A DNA stretch of 37,476 nt from a virus, in the IMG/VR virus record IMGVR_UViG_3300032087_004624, positions 1-37,476 of that record; one strand, written 5' to 3'. Every line of letters starts with the position of its first letter. The stretch's first letter is position 1. Position numbers and translations under genes: made by a program. The notes below the pieces were generated by a model that did no database searches, was not told where the DNA came from, and saw only the letters and a list, made by a program, of their open reading frames with translations. Of the stretch, positions 7,268-15,499 are shown one piece after another.

Positions 7268-9922
7268 ATGCTTACAATACAAGAGTTATCAGAAATAAGA
7301 GAACAGGCAGTTAAACAACAATCTGCTCCTCAAATGCAAGATGGCGATGATACGTTTCTTCCAAAAGATTCTAAGCTACCAAAATTTTTAGGGTTTACAC
7401 AAGCTGCTGAAAGTGCAACTGGTACAACTAGATATGATCCCAACAGGCACAAACTGCCTTTTGATGAATTTAGAAATGGCATGGCCGATATTATTAGAAA
7501 TGGTTTAGCTCAAGGTAAAACTCAAGGCGAAATAATGGAAGCCACAGATCAATTTCAAAGTTTAGTTGGTTACACTGATGCTGAAATGAATCCAAGATTA
7601 ATAAGTGGTAAAGAAATTACTTCAGATCAATACAACACAGCAATGGTAAATCCTTTTCCTGCACTTAAACTTATACTTGGTTTAGGAGGAAGTGTTGGGG
7701 GAACAGTAGGTGGTGCTGTCACTGGAGCAAGATTAGGGATGTTTGGTGGTCCAGCGGGTGCTGTAGCTGGTTCAGTTATAGGTGGAACATTAGGCTATCT
7801 ATCTGGATTAGTTGGTTACGAAAAAATGTTAGACAATTTAAATAGTAAGGGCATGCTTTACACACCCACATACAATGAGATTGGCGAGTTTTTAGGTTAC
7901 AATCAAGGTATTGATAGACCTTCTCAAGAAGAATTTAAAAGTTATTTAGCAAAAGAAGCTGCTGTTGATTTAGCATTTGGTACAGCATTTGGTTTCTTTA
8001 GACCTGCTGTTAACGCACTTAGACCAATTGGAAGAAAATTAGTGGGTGTAGGTAAAAAAGAAACAGCATATGCAAGGCAAGTACAAGATGTAACAGGTAT
8101 AGCTCCTTCTTTAGCTGATGTTTCTAAATTTGAAATTATGAGAATAATTCCAAATGCTCTTGGTAAAATTCCTTTTTTTGGATCAGGTGTAAAAAGAGCA
8201 TTTAGTGAAACACAAAACAGATTTATGGAAGCATCAAAAAGTGTTTTTTATAATGGTCCATCTTTTAATTTAGCTGAACTTGGTCATGATTTATCTAAAG
8301 TTAGAGATAATATTTCTAAAAAAATTATTCAAAATGTGTCAGGAAAGTATGACAATTTTTTTGATACTATAGGTAATAAAACTGTTTTAGATATCAGTGA
8401 CACAATTAATATTGCAAAAGCACAGCTTAAAAGAATAGATGAAATTTCTGCTTTGAATCCAGCAGTAACAAGAACTCCAATGTATGAACAATTGCAAAGA
8501 ATTGCAAATTCTCCTCAACAAATGATTAATGGTGAGACATGGAAAGAAACAAGAACAGCAGTTAATGATTTAATTTATGCTTATGGAGCAAAAGGAACAG
8601 CTCAAACAGGTAATGTGGCTCTTCGTGATGCTCTCTATGAAGTGACTAAAGGATTAGAAAAAACACTTGGTAAGTATGCAGATGGTTCTGACATAGGTCC
8701 TCAACTTAAAACTTTATTAAAGGATGCGGATCAAGCTTATTCTGACATGGTAGTGTTGTTTGGTCAACCAACAGCTAAATCTTTGGGAGCAGATTCTAAA
8801 TTTGCTTATCAAGCTTTAATGAAAGCACCTGGAAGTATTGAATCCGATAGATTATTTAATGTAGTATTTAGAGATTTTCAAAGCCCCAAAGCTGTTCAAT
8901 CAATGAGAAGTTTAATGGGCGATGAAATGTTTGCAAAAGGAGTTAAAGCAAAACTACTTTCAACTTTTGAAGATTCTTTTATTTTAGGTAAACAAGATAA
9001 GCCAGGAATTTTAGATTTTGATTTAAATGTATTTAAAAATTTTGATAATCTTACTTTTGATTCAAAAAGATTTAAACGTCTTTTAGGTTTAGATCAAATG
9101 GGTAAATCATTAGAAGTAAAAGGTTCTGCTTTAGAAGAAGCTCTAAATATTGCTGGTAAGAATATTGAAATACCTGATGCGAAAAAACTTTTAGCGTTTG
9201 CTAATGCAGCAGATACTTTCTTTAATGGTAAAAATTTGAATATGTCACAATTCTTAGCAAGAAGAACAATGCTAGGTGGTGCTAGTGCGTTTGCAACTGC
9301 TGTATTTCCTATTGCTGGAGGAGTTGCTTCAGGAAACATACCTTTGACTTTATTGGGCATAATAATTGCACGTAAAGGAGGTTATTTAATTTCTTCTCCA
9401 ATGGCACTTGATGCAGCAACAAAAGCAATGGAAGCTAGTGCTAAATCTGCTACGAATATTTTTGTGAAACCTGGATTAAAAAAACCTTTACCAATATCTA
9501 ATAGGTATGCATTAGAAGCTATTGAAACTTTGTATAAACAATTTCCTGAATTACCGGGAGAACTTGACAATGAATTTAACAGACTACAAGCACAGACAAA
9601 TGAAGGTGATCCTTTAGCAAAAGATTTATATTTGCAATCGCAAGAACAATTAGATAGTTTAGGAACAATGGACGCTGTTGATCAATATTTGGATAAGAGA
9701 TACCGAGATAAAGGATTAATTGTTCCTCAAATATTTGGTACACAGAAAGAAGCACCGCAGTCAATTGAACCTACGAGCTTTGAAGTTCCAGCAGAAGCAA
9801 TTGCTCCTGATACGGGAACCGTGGCTGAAATTGAAACACCACAAAAGTTAAACCCACAATCTAGACTTGCATTAGCTGGAGATGATCCATTGATGCGAGC
9901 AATAGCAACGGAGACAATATAA
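7268..9922 (+). CDS. Very large virion protein with glycine-zipper membrane segment
   Basis: An 884-residue protein. Around residues 137-178 is a pronounced glycine-zipper (GGSVGGTVGGAVTGARLG ... GPAGAVAGSVIGGTLGYLSG), typical of proteins that insert into or pass through membranes, followed by a mostly helical body. A second hydrophobic alanine/glycine stretch lies around residues 677-710 (GGASAFATAVFPIAGGVASG). It ends with a proline/threonine-rich tail. It is the longest gene of the operon and the best candidate for an internal virion protein ejected with DNA. No lytic transglycosylase motif was found. The start ATG follows the preceding stop by 1 base with only a weak Shine-Dalgarno. Confidence 0.6.
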   Translation: MLTIQELSEIREQAVKQQSAPQMQDGDDTFLPKDSKLPKFLGFTQAAESATGTTRYDPNRHKLPFDEFRNGMADIIRNGLAQGKTQGEIMEATDQFQSLVGYTDAEMNPRLISGKEITSDQYNTAMVNPFPALKLILGLGGSVGGTVGGAVTGARLGMFGGPAGAVAGSVIGGTLGYLSGLVGYEKMLDNLNSKGMLYTPTYNEIGEFLGYNQGIDRPSQEEFKSYLAKEAAVDLAFGTAFGFFRPAVNALRPIGRKLVGVGKKETAYARQVQDVTGIAPSLADVSKFEIMRIIPNALGKIPFFGSGVKRAFSETQNRFMEASKSVFYNGPSFNLAELGHDLSKVRDNISKKIIQNVSGKYDNFFDTIGNKTVLDISDTINIAKAQLKRIDEISALNPAVTRTPMYEQLQRIANSPQQMINGETWKETRTAVNDLIYAYGAKGTAQTGNVALRDALYEVTKGLEKTLGKYADGSDIGPQLKTLLKDADQAYSDMVVLFGQPTAKSLGADSKFAYQALMKAPGSIESDRLFNVVFRDFQSPKAVQSMRSLMGDEMFAKGVKAKLLSTFEDSFILGKQDKPGILDFDLNVFKNFDNLTFDSKRFKRLLGLDQMGKSLEVKGSALEEALNIAGKNIEIPDAKKLLAFANAADTFFNGKNLNMSQFLARRTMLGGASAFATAVFPIAGGVASGNIPLTLLGIIIARKGGYLISSPMALDAATKAMEASAKSATNIFVKPGLKKPLPISNRYALEAIETLYKQFPELPGELDNEFNRLQAQTNEGDPLAKDLYLQSQEQLDSLGTMDAVDQYLDKRYRDKGLIVPQIFGTQKEAPQSIEPTSFEVPAEAIAPDTGTVAEIETPQKLNPQSRLALAGDDPLMRAIATETI

Positions 9923-10938
9923 TGCCACATATAGCGGGACATGGAAGAGGAAATGTAGTAGGGCTTTCACAAAGAAATCCAAACATGGTTCAAAATAATT
10001 CTAGTTACAATCCATCTCAAGATTTAAATCAAGCGATGATTCAATCAGCATTAGATAGAATAAATCAAACTGTAGATATGAAAAATCAACCTGGAGGGTT
10101 ATCTACTACTGCATTAAATCCAAATGTACAATTTGGTAAAAGAACAGGTAAATACAATTATGTAAGAGATAAAATGTTAACGGGGCAACCGTTAAGTGCC
10201 GCAGACCAAGTGTTCGCTGATTTTTATACAGGCAATTTAGGCGGAGCTGGTACAGCACCGGGGTTAACTGAATATTCAAGTGCTATGCAAGATTTTAAAA
10301 CAGGTAGCCCAGAAGAACAAGCTGCATTTAAACAAAGGTTTCCAAATCCTATAGCAAAAGTATTTGGCGGTATTGGGGATTACATTAGAGATGCAAGTCT
10401 TTTTGGAAAGGTAATGGATGCTGCTGATTATGTAGGAGGGCTTTTTTCAGGCGATGGTAAAATTGCAAATGTAACTGATGCAGTAGTACAAGGAGCAAGA
10501 GATGCAGGAGGAGATTTAACTACCATGGTTAATGATCTTACGCCTAAAGATGTTAAAACAATGTATAGAGATTTAACACCAGACATGGATAAAGGTATAA
10601 ATGCATTTAGAAATTATCTTGGAGTTGAGAAAAATAATGCAACAGATATAGCTGAGACTGCTTTAGGTGAAGTTCCAATGGCTGATCCAATGATTAATCA
10701 AACTGGAGTTACATCTGATGACTACAATCAAATGTATGATTTTCCTTTGGCAAATTTTTTAAAGGGCACAGGTTTACCTGAACAAGAACGTGTCGTAAGT
10801 AGTGAAGATGTAGCAGCTAAAATTCCTGATAGAACTTTACAAACATCACGATTTACACAAGCGGATATTGCAAACGCATTAGCATATCCAGGAACTCGGC
10901 AAGCTGAAACATTAAGACAATTAGGAATTATTAAATGA
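9922..10938 (+). CDS. Virion-operon protein, function unknown
   Basis: A 338-residue protein starting MPHIAGHGRGNVVGLSQRNP, with an asparagine/glutamine-rich N terminus (residues 12-60) and then alternating polar helices. A short segment KVFGGIGDYIRDASLFGKVM may be amphipathic. It ends FTQADIANALAYPGTRQAET, then LRQLGIIK. I recognise no family. The start overlaps the previous stop (TAATG), and the end overlaps the next small gene as ATGA, so it belongs to the same polycistronic unit as the other virion proteins. A minor structural role is inferred only from position. Confidence 0.6.
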   Translation: MPHIAGHGRGNVVGLSQRNPNMVQNNSSYNPSQDLNQAMIQSALDRINQTVDMKNQPGGLSTTALNPNVQFGKRTGKYNYVRDKMLTGQPLSAADQVFADFYTGNLGGAGTAPGLTEYSSAMQDFKTGSPEEQAAFKQRFPNPIAKVFGGIGDYIRDASLFGKVMDAADYVGGLFSGDGKIANVTDAVVQGARDAGGDLTTMVNDLTPKDVKTMYRDLTPDMDKGINAFRNYLGVEKNNATDIAETALGEVPMADPMINQTGVTSDDYNQMYDFPLANFLKGTGLPEQERVVSSEDVAAKIPDRTLQTSRFTQADIANALAYPGTRQAETLRQLGIIK

Positions 10939-11138
10939 AAATAAATCCTCTCAACATTACTGCAATAGGTATCGCTACTGTAACTGTGATTTATAGTTAT
11001 GGAATGTTGGTAACAAGGGTTAATGCTAATGAAAGTAAAATAAAAGATTTAGATATGCTTCGCATTGATGCAAGGCTATCTGTTATTGAAGCTAATGTTG
11101 TTTCAATAGATGATAAAATTGATCAATTAATAGATTAA
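10935..11138 (+). CDS. Small single-pass membrane protein with coiled coil
   Basis: A 67-residue protein. Residues 8-27 (ITAIGIATVTVIYSYGMLVT) form one transmembrane segment; the rest (NESKIKDLDMLRIDARLSVI and onward) has heptad-like spacing and probably forms a coiled coil on the far side of the membrane. This resembles XhlA-like or spanin-like small phage proteins in layout, but not in any residue motif I can name. It is last in the virion operon, and its final 12 bases overlap the convergent gene on the minus strand. Its location 23 kb from holin and lysozyme weakens a lysis assignment. Confidence 0.6.
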   Translation: MKINPLNITAIGIATVTVIYSYGMLVTRVNANESKIKDLDMLRIDARLSVIEANVVSIDDKIDQLID

Positions 11139-11324
11139 TTCTAACCAAGAATCTTCTTTAATTAACTCAAAATATTTCCACGTACAAAACTCATCACTAA
11201 AGTCACCTAATTCGTTTACGCGACAATCGCGCAAAAATGTTTGGTAGGGTGAGTTATAAATGTAAAGGTAAACACAACCTACAATCGTTAAACAAATTAT
11301 GATGATTTTAAAAAATTGAAGCAT
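11127..11324 (-). CDS. Small exported or membrane-anchored cysteine-containing protein
   Basis: A 65-residue protein from the ATG at 11324. A TTG start at 11372 would add 16 basic residues but has no ribosome site. The N terminus MLQFFKIIIICLTIVGC is a signal-anchor or a possible lipoprotein signal (IVGC is lipobox-like), followed by VYLYIYNSPYQTFLRDCRV and later FCTWKYFELI. The hydrophobic stretch continues past the cysteine, so a membrane anchor is as likely as a lipoprotein. It converges on the plus-strand virion operon with a 12-base overlap. Together with the next gene it forms a pair of small envelope-directed proteins; a spanin-like or superinfection role is speculation. Confidence 0.45.
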   Translation of the reverse strand: MLQFFKIIIICLTIVGCVYLYIYNSPYQTFLRDCRVNELGDFSDEFCTWKYFELIKEDSWLELIY

Positions 11325-11424
11325 TTTATGCAATACCAAAACCAATTCTCTTTCTTTTTTCCTTTTTGCCAAACTAACATTACGTCAACAATGTAAGTTC
11401 TACTGCATCGTTCACAGCACTTTT

Positions 11425-11637
11425 TCATTTTTTAATAAACATGTCTGTTTCCAAGCACCAAGAGTCAAACCAAAAAGCTTCAACGCCAGATTGTAAAGCA
11501 GCTTTTTCCAACTCTCTTTCATTCTTCACTCGTTTCATTTGACACTCCTCTTCACTAAACCAAACTTCTGAAGTAGTTTTAACACTAGGCCACCCTTGAA
11601 CACTTAACATTGTTATTAACAACCATATTTTTATCAT
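11425..11637 (-). CDS. Small secreted cysteine-containing protein, function unknown
   Basis: A 70-residue protein beginning MIKIWLLITMLSVQGWPSVK, which reads as a short signal peptide. The mature part has EVWFSEEECQMKRVKNEREL and later FWFDSWCLETDMF, i.e. two cysteines about 30 residues apart that could form a disulfide in the periplasm. I know similar small W/C-containing exported proteins from marine phages but no function for them. Its first 53 bases overlap the end of the endonuclease VII-like gene in another frame, a large overlap that suggests coupled translation. The ribosome site is weak. Confidence 0.5.
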   Translation of the reverse strand: MIKIWLLITMLSVQGWPSVKTTSEVWFSEEECQMKRVKNERELEKAALQSGVEAFWFDSWCLETDMFIKK

Positions 11638-12061
11638 TGAGATAGTTTATACAAGATTGTAGCCGTTGAATATCATCATTTGCAATTCCTAATATTAAAT
11701 TACATTTATTACAAAGCATTCCCCTGGGTAAAAGTGAAGGATTTTTCTTAAAATCTTTTTTTGAATACTTGTGATCATGATCAATAACCATTTCTTTTTC
11801 CCAATCAGGGGCGTTCTTTTTGGCTCTAATTGGTGCTTTTTCATAAAATTGTTTATTGCATATTTTACATTGACATTTTTGATTGATCCACCAATCAGCT
11901 ACATTTCTACCCCATAAGGATTGTATTTTACTGTATCTAACTTTTATTCGCCCTGAGATAGTTTTCTTTAAGTTTTCTATATATTTTATTTGACTTTTGT
12001 TATGAGCTGCACGCCCTTTGTCCGTGTTCCGATACCTTGCCATTCTTTGATTTTTAATCAT
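11585..12061 (-). CDS. Endonuclease VII-like HNH nuclease
   Basis: A 158-residue protein, from the ATG at 12061 with Shine-Dalgarno GGGGAG; the ATG overlaps the polymerase stop. A basic N-terminal half (RYRNTDKGRAAHNKSQIKYI) precedes the zinc/HNH core: CQCKICNKQF, then MVIDHDHK, then RGMLCNKCNLILGIANDD. The two CxxC pairs and the DHDH segment are the recombination endonuclease VII signature (PF02945). Members resolve branched DNA such as Holliday junctions during packaging, or act as homing-type nucleases. It follows the polymerase gene directly, so debranching replicating or concatemeric DNA is the more likely role. Family call is strong; cellular role is inference. Confidence 0.85.
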   Translation of the reverse strand: MIKNQRMARYRNTDKGRAAHNKSQIKYIENLKKTISGRIKVRYSKIQSLWGRNVADWWINQKCQCKICNKQFYEKAPIRAKKNAPDWEKEMVIDHDHKYSKKDFKKNPSLLPRGMLCNKCNLILGIANDDIQRLQSCINYLNDKNMVVNNNVKCSRVA

Positions 12062-13925
12062 TAGCTTCTCCCCAATTATTACCAAGAGCAACGTCAACCT
12101 TGCTTGGTACTTTTAAATTTACAGAGTTTTCCATTATCTCAATAATTTTCTTTTGATCTTTTTCTGAGCCAACAGAAAAATCAAGCTCATCATGAATTTG
12201 AATAAGAGGTAATAAACCTTCAGAAGCTAAATCTACCATTGATTTTTTTGTTTGATCTGCTGCTGAACCTTGAATTAATCTATTAAGCGCCCGAAAAGTA
12301 CCCGCACGTTTGATTTGATTGAAGCCCGTGCCGTATTCAAGCTCTGCCTTCTCTTTAGGTAGTGGCTTAAAAACACCCCACTCAGTTGGAACATATAAAT
12401 TAAAACGACATTTTCTTCCCATAATCGTGCGAATAAACCCATATTTCTCTGCTCTGTTAGTAGCAATATCTATCAATTGTTTTACAAAAGGTACTCTTGA
12501 ATGATATTTATTAAATAATTGTTTTGCATCATTTAGTTCCATGCTTAGTTCACCAGCTAACTTTGTAATTCCCATGCCATAAGACAAGCCGAGGTTAATT
12601 GTTTTTGCTGTCTTACGATTTATTTCAGCCATATCTGCAATTTGTTGATGAAAATCTGTCTTAGGATCTTTGAAAGCTTCAACAACATCCATAACACCAT
12701 ATAAATTTTTACCATCTACTTTTACACTTGATGCAAAATGTGTCATTATTCTTGGTTCTTGTTGAGAATAATCAAACGCTCCCCACTTCTCACCTTCCTC
12801 TGGTAAAAATAAAGATCTTATTATGTTTGATACTTCAGGGTTACGTGCTGGCATTTGTTGTAAGTTTGGATTACGCATTGATATTCTACCAGAAACAGTG
12901 CCTCCCATATCATTACGTAATTGATTAATGCTTGCATGAATTCTACCTTTATATGAATGTTTTTTAATTGTTTCTATAAATGTGGTTCTCGCTTTATTAA
13001 TTTCACGTAATTGAACAACGTTTTTAGCAAGATCAGAGCTGTGATTTGAAAGGAAGTCTTTATCAAATTTAGGCTGACCAGACTTCTCAGTGCGTTCGTA
13101 TGGAATTTTCTTCGCATCAAAAGCTCGACCAATAGCACGCGCATTGAAAGGATCAATTGCGACACCTGTGTCTTTAAGGATGTAATCAAGTATCTTTTTC
13201 TCTCTTCGTAATAAATCTTTTTCCGATTTTTCAGCTTGCTCAAAATCAATTCTAACTCCTTTTGATATCATTTTAAATATTATTGGTAATAACTTCATTT
13301 CTAGTTGATAAACTTCATTCATCTCTTCTTGATCAATAAGAGCAGAAAATTTATGAAAAAGTTTAAGTGTCAATACTGTGTCTTGTTCCGCGTAAGGACC
13401 TACATCCATGGCTGGTAATTTATACATTTCTGCTTTAGCATCTGCATTGAACTCTTCAGCAGCTTTATATAATCCCGACTCAGATTTTTTATCATCCAGG
13501 TAATCTTTTGATAAATTATTTAACGAGTAACTAAGTCTATTCTCATCAACCAACGCACCCATAACCATTGTGTCTCGTATTTCTCCGTGAACCGTGAGCC
13601 CCATATGTTGTAACCAACCAAGATCATAAGTTGCATTATGAAATACTTTTGTAGAGTCAGTTGCTAATAATTTTTTAAGAATTCTTTTTAAAACTTTCTC
13701 GTCAAAGTTTGGACCCACTTCATGATTAGTAGGAAAATAACCTTTCCAACCATCAACAGCAATTGCAACACCAATAGTATTACCATCATTTCTTGACCAG
13801 CCAGCGCCTAATTTTTTTAGATTAGGATCTTTTGTTTCTAAATCTATTGATACAATATCTGATTCAAAAACTGCATCAGGTATATTTTCGGGCATAACCC
13901 ATTCATGTTGTTTTACAAATTTCAT
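12054..13925 (-). CDS. polA-like: DNA polymerase, family A, with 3'-5' exonuclease domain
   Basis: A 623-residue protein. The DnaQ-like exonuclease occupies residues about 20-190: SIDLETKD (Asp28, Glu30), FHNATYDLGWL (Asp101) and YAEQDTVLTL. The polymerase part has motif A GAFDYSQQEPRIM near 383, motif B RKTAKTINLGLSYG near 440 and motif C QIHDELDFSV near 577. There is no 5'-3' nuclease domain, as is usual in phages. The position equivalent to E. coli Phe762 is leucine (INL), and motif A has Gln-Glu-Pro instead of the bacterial Ile-Glu-Leu. It overlaps the helicase upstream by 4 bases (ATGA) and the endonuclease VII-like gene downstream. It is the genome's replicative polymerase. Confidence 0.95.
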   Translation of the reverse strand: MKFVKQHEWVMPENIPDAVFESDIVSIDLETKDPNLKKLGAGWSRNDGNTIGVAIAVDGWKGYFPTNHEVGPNFDEKVLKRILKKLLATDSTKVFHNATYDLGWLQHMGLTVHGEIRDTMVMGALVDENRLSYSLNNLSKDYLDDKKSESGLYKAAEEFNADAKAEMYKLPAMDVGPYAEQDTVLTLKLFHKFSALIDQEEMNEVYQLEMKLLPIIFKMISKGVRIDFEQAEKSEKDLLRREKKILDYILKDTGVAIDPFNARAIGRAFDAKKIPYERTEKSGQPKFDKDFLSNHSSDLAKNVVQLREINKARTTFIETIKKHSYKGRIHASINQLRNDMGGTVSGRISMRNPNLQQMPARNPEVSNIIRSLFLPEEGEKWGAFDYSQQEPRIMTHFASSVKVDGKNLYGVMDVVEAFKDPKTDFHQQIADMAEINRKTAKTINLGLSYGMGITKLAGELSMELNDAKQLFNKYHSRVPFVKQLIDIATNRAEKYGFIRTIMGRKCRFNLYVPTEWGVFKPLPKEKAELEYGTGFNQIKRAGTFRALNRLIQGSAADQTKKSMVDLASEGLLPLIQIHDELDFSVGSEKDQKKIIEIMENSVNLKVPSKVDVALGNNWGEAND

Positions 13926-15499
13926 GCGTAAAGTTCCTTAAAAACATACCCGCGATCATTCCGAGTAATAAATAAATTTTTTCTTGCTCTAGTCATTCCC
14001 GTGTAAAAAACTTTTCGCAAGTCATTAATGTTTTCTCTGAGTGCAGCTTGAGCACTTGGAGATATGTTTGAAAATAAAATGACGTTATCAGCTTCTCCTC
14101 CTTTCACGCCGTAAATTGTATTGACAGTAATTTGTGGTTCTGAATTTATATTGATGTTACGTTCCATAACTTTTTCAATGTAGGTTCTATCACCCGCGTT
14201 TACTGTGTCTAATGCTTCATGCCAAGGCACATCTTTATCTAATAGTAAACCTAAATCACAAAGACCATCATAATTATATTTTGCATCAATATCTAAATTT
14301 TTAAATTGTTTTGCACCTGTTTTTAAAGCACCGTAAGGTTTCTTTTTATTTCGTGTTGACATAAAATTAAATAAATTTTTTATGCTATCCGCATATACTT
14401 CTCCGCCTTCTTGTATTTTTTTCCAAGTGTTGATTGCGTAAATAACTTCTTCTTTTATTGAAAGTGTTTTAAATTTTTTATAGAACATTCCATGTTGTCG
14501 TAATGTTCGAACTACATTGTCTAACATATAACCACAGGTAGCTAAGAAGTAATAAGATCCTTCTAACCTATAATTTATAAATTTTTCATTATCCAGATAA
14601 TGTATATTACCACCTTCGTGAACCGCTTCCCATTGTTTTTGTTCTCTTAACTCTGGAGAGATGCGTTCAATAAGTTTTTTTGACTTGTCTGCTATCAATT
14701 TTGGTACTCTATATGACTTATTTAACACTTTAGATTGACCTTCTAAGTTCTTGAAAAACAAGGATTCTGCTCCAGCCCAGTCAAATATCTCTTGATCATC
14801 ATCACCAGCAATGTAAACTCTCTCCGCTTGATTAATAAATTTTAAAATCATAGCCCATTGTAAACGTGTAAGATCTTGAGCTTCATCAACAATGACAACT
14901 TTTAATTTTGGAACATGAACATCCTCGTAAACAATTTTTTCAATACTATCTGTAAAGTCAAAGACTTGATTTTTATCTTTGTACTTTCTCAATGTGTCTG
15001 CAATAAATTGCAAAGTAAGATAGCCCCCATCTAATGATCGTGATACTTTATGAAATGTTTTTAGGTCTTGCATTCTTTGACGCGCTAAATCAACTAAACG
15101 TATGTAAGGATTATCGCTTATACTTCGACCCATTTCATCGACATCTAAATCACCTCGCATATTTATATCCATTGTTATTTTTTGTGATCTACATAACTCG
15201 GCAAACTCATACCAATTTTTTGGTTTCATTTTATTCTGTGGTTGAAAGCCTCCTATCTTCCAAGCAATGCTATGCAAAGTTTTAAAGTATTCAAATTTTT
15301 TAGCGTCGACTTTCAAAAGTTTTGTCGCCCTACTTATCGCTTCGAGTCTGGCTTTGCGAGTGAATGTAAAAAATCCAATGTCTTCGGGTGTACAGTGATC
15401 TTGCAACTCCCGTTCTATAATATCAAGAAGAGTTTTAGTTTTACCTGTTCCTGGTGGACCAAATATTTTTAAAGTATTTTTATTTAAATTTTTTAACAC
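13922..15499 (-). CDS. UvrD/Rep-like superfamily 1 DNA helicase
   Basis: A 525-residue protein starting at GTG (15499) behind a good GGAGG site. Motif I is GPPGTGKT at residues 14-21, then a Q-rich helical part with FFTFTRKARLEA (motif Ia), motif II VDEAQD near 203, motif III AGDDDQEIFDWAGA near 236, motif V TIYGVKGGEADN near 466 and motif VI VFYTGMTRARKNLF near 500. These are all SF1A signatures; the length is short compared with UvrD (about 720), in keeping with Dda-like phage helicases. It likely unwinds DNA 3'-5' at forks or removes bound proteins. The gene sits between the methyltransferase (7-base overlap) and polymerase. Confidence 0.9.
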   Translation of the reverse strand: MLKNLNKNTLKIFGPPGTGKTKTLLDIIERELQDHCTPEDIGFFTFTRKARLEAISRATKLLKVDAKKFEYFKTLHSIAWKIGGFQPQNKMKPKNWYEFAELCRSQKITMDINMRGDLDVDEMGRSISDNPYIRLVDLARQRMQDLKTFHKVSRSLDGGYLTLQFIADTLRKYKDKNQVFDFTDSIEKIVYEDVHVPKLKVVIVDEAQDLTRLQWAMILKFINQAERVYIAGDDDQEIFDWAGAESLFFKNLEGQSKVLNKSYRVPKLIADKSKKLIERISPELREQKQWEAVHEGGNIHYLDNEKFINYRLEGSYYFLATCGYMLDNVVRTLRQHGMFYKKFKTLSIKEEVIYAINTWKKIQEGGEVYADSIKNLFNFMSTRNKKKPYGALKTGAKQFKNLDIDAKYNYDGLCDLGLLLDKDVPWHEALDTVNAGDRTYIEKVMERNININSEPQITVNTIYGVKGGEADNVILFSNISPSAQAALRENINDLRKVFYTGMTRARKNLFITRNDRGYVFKELYA

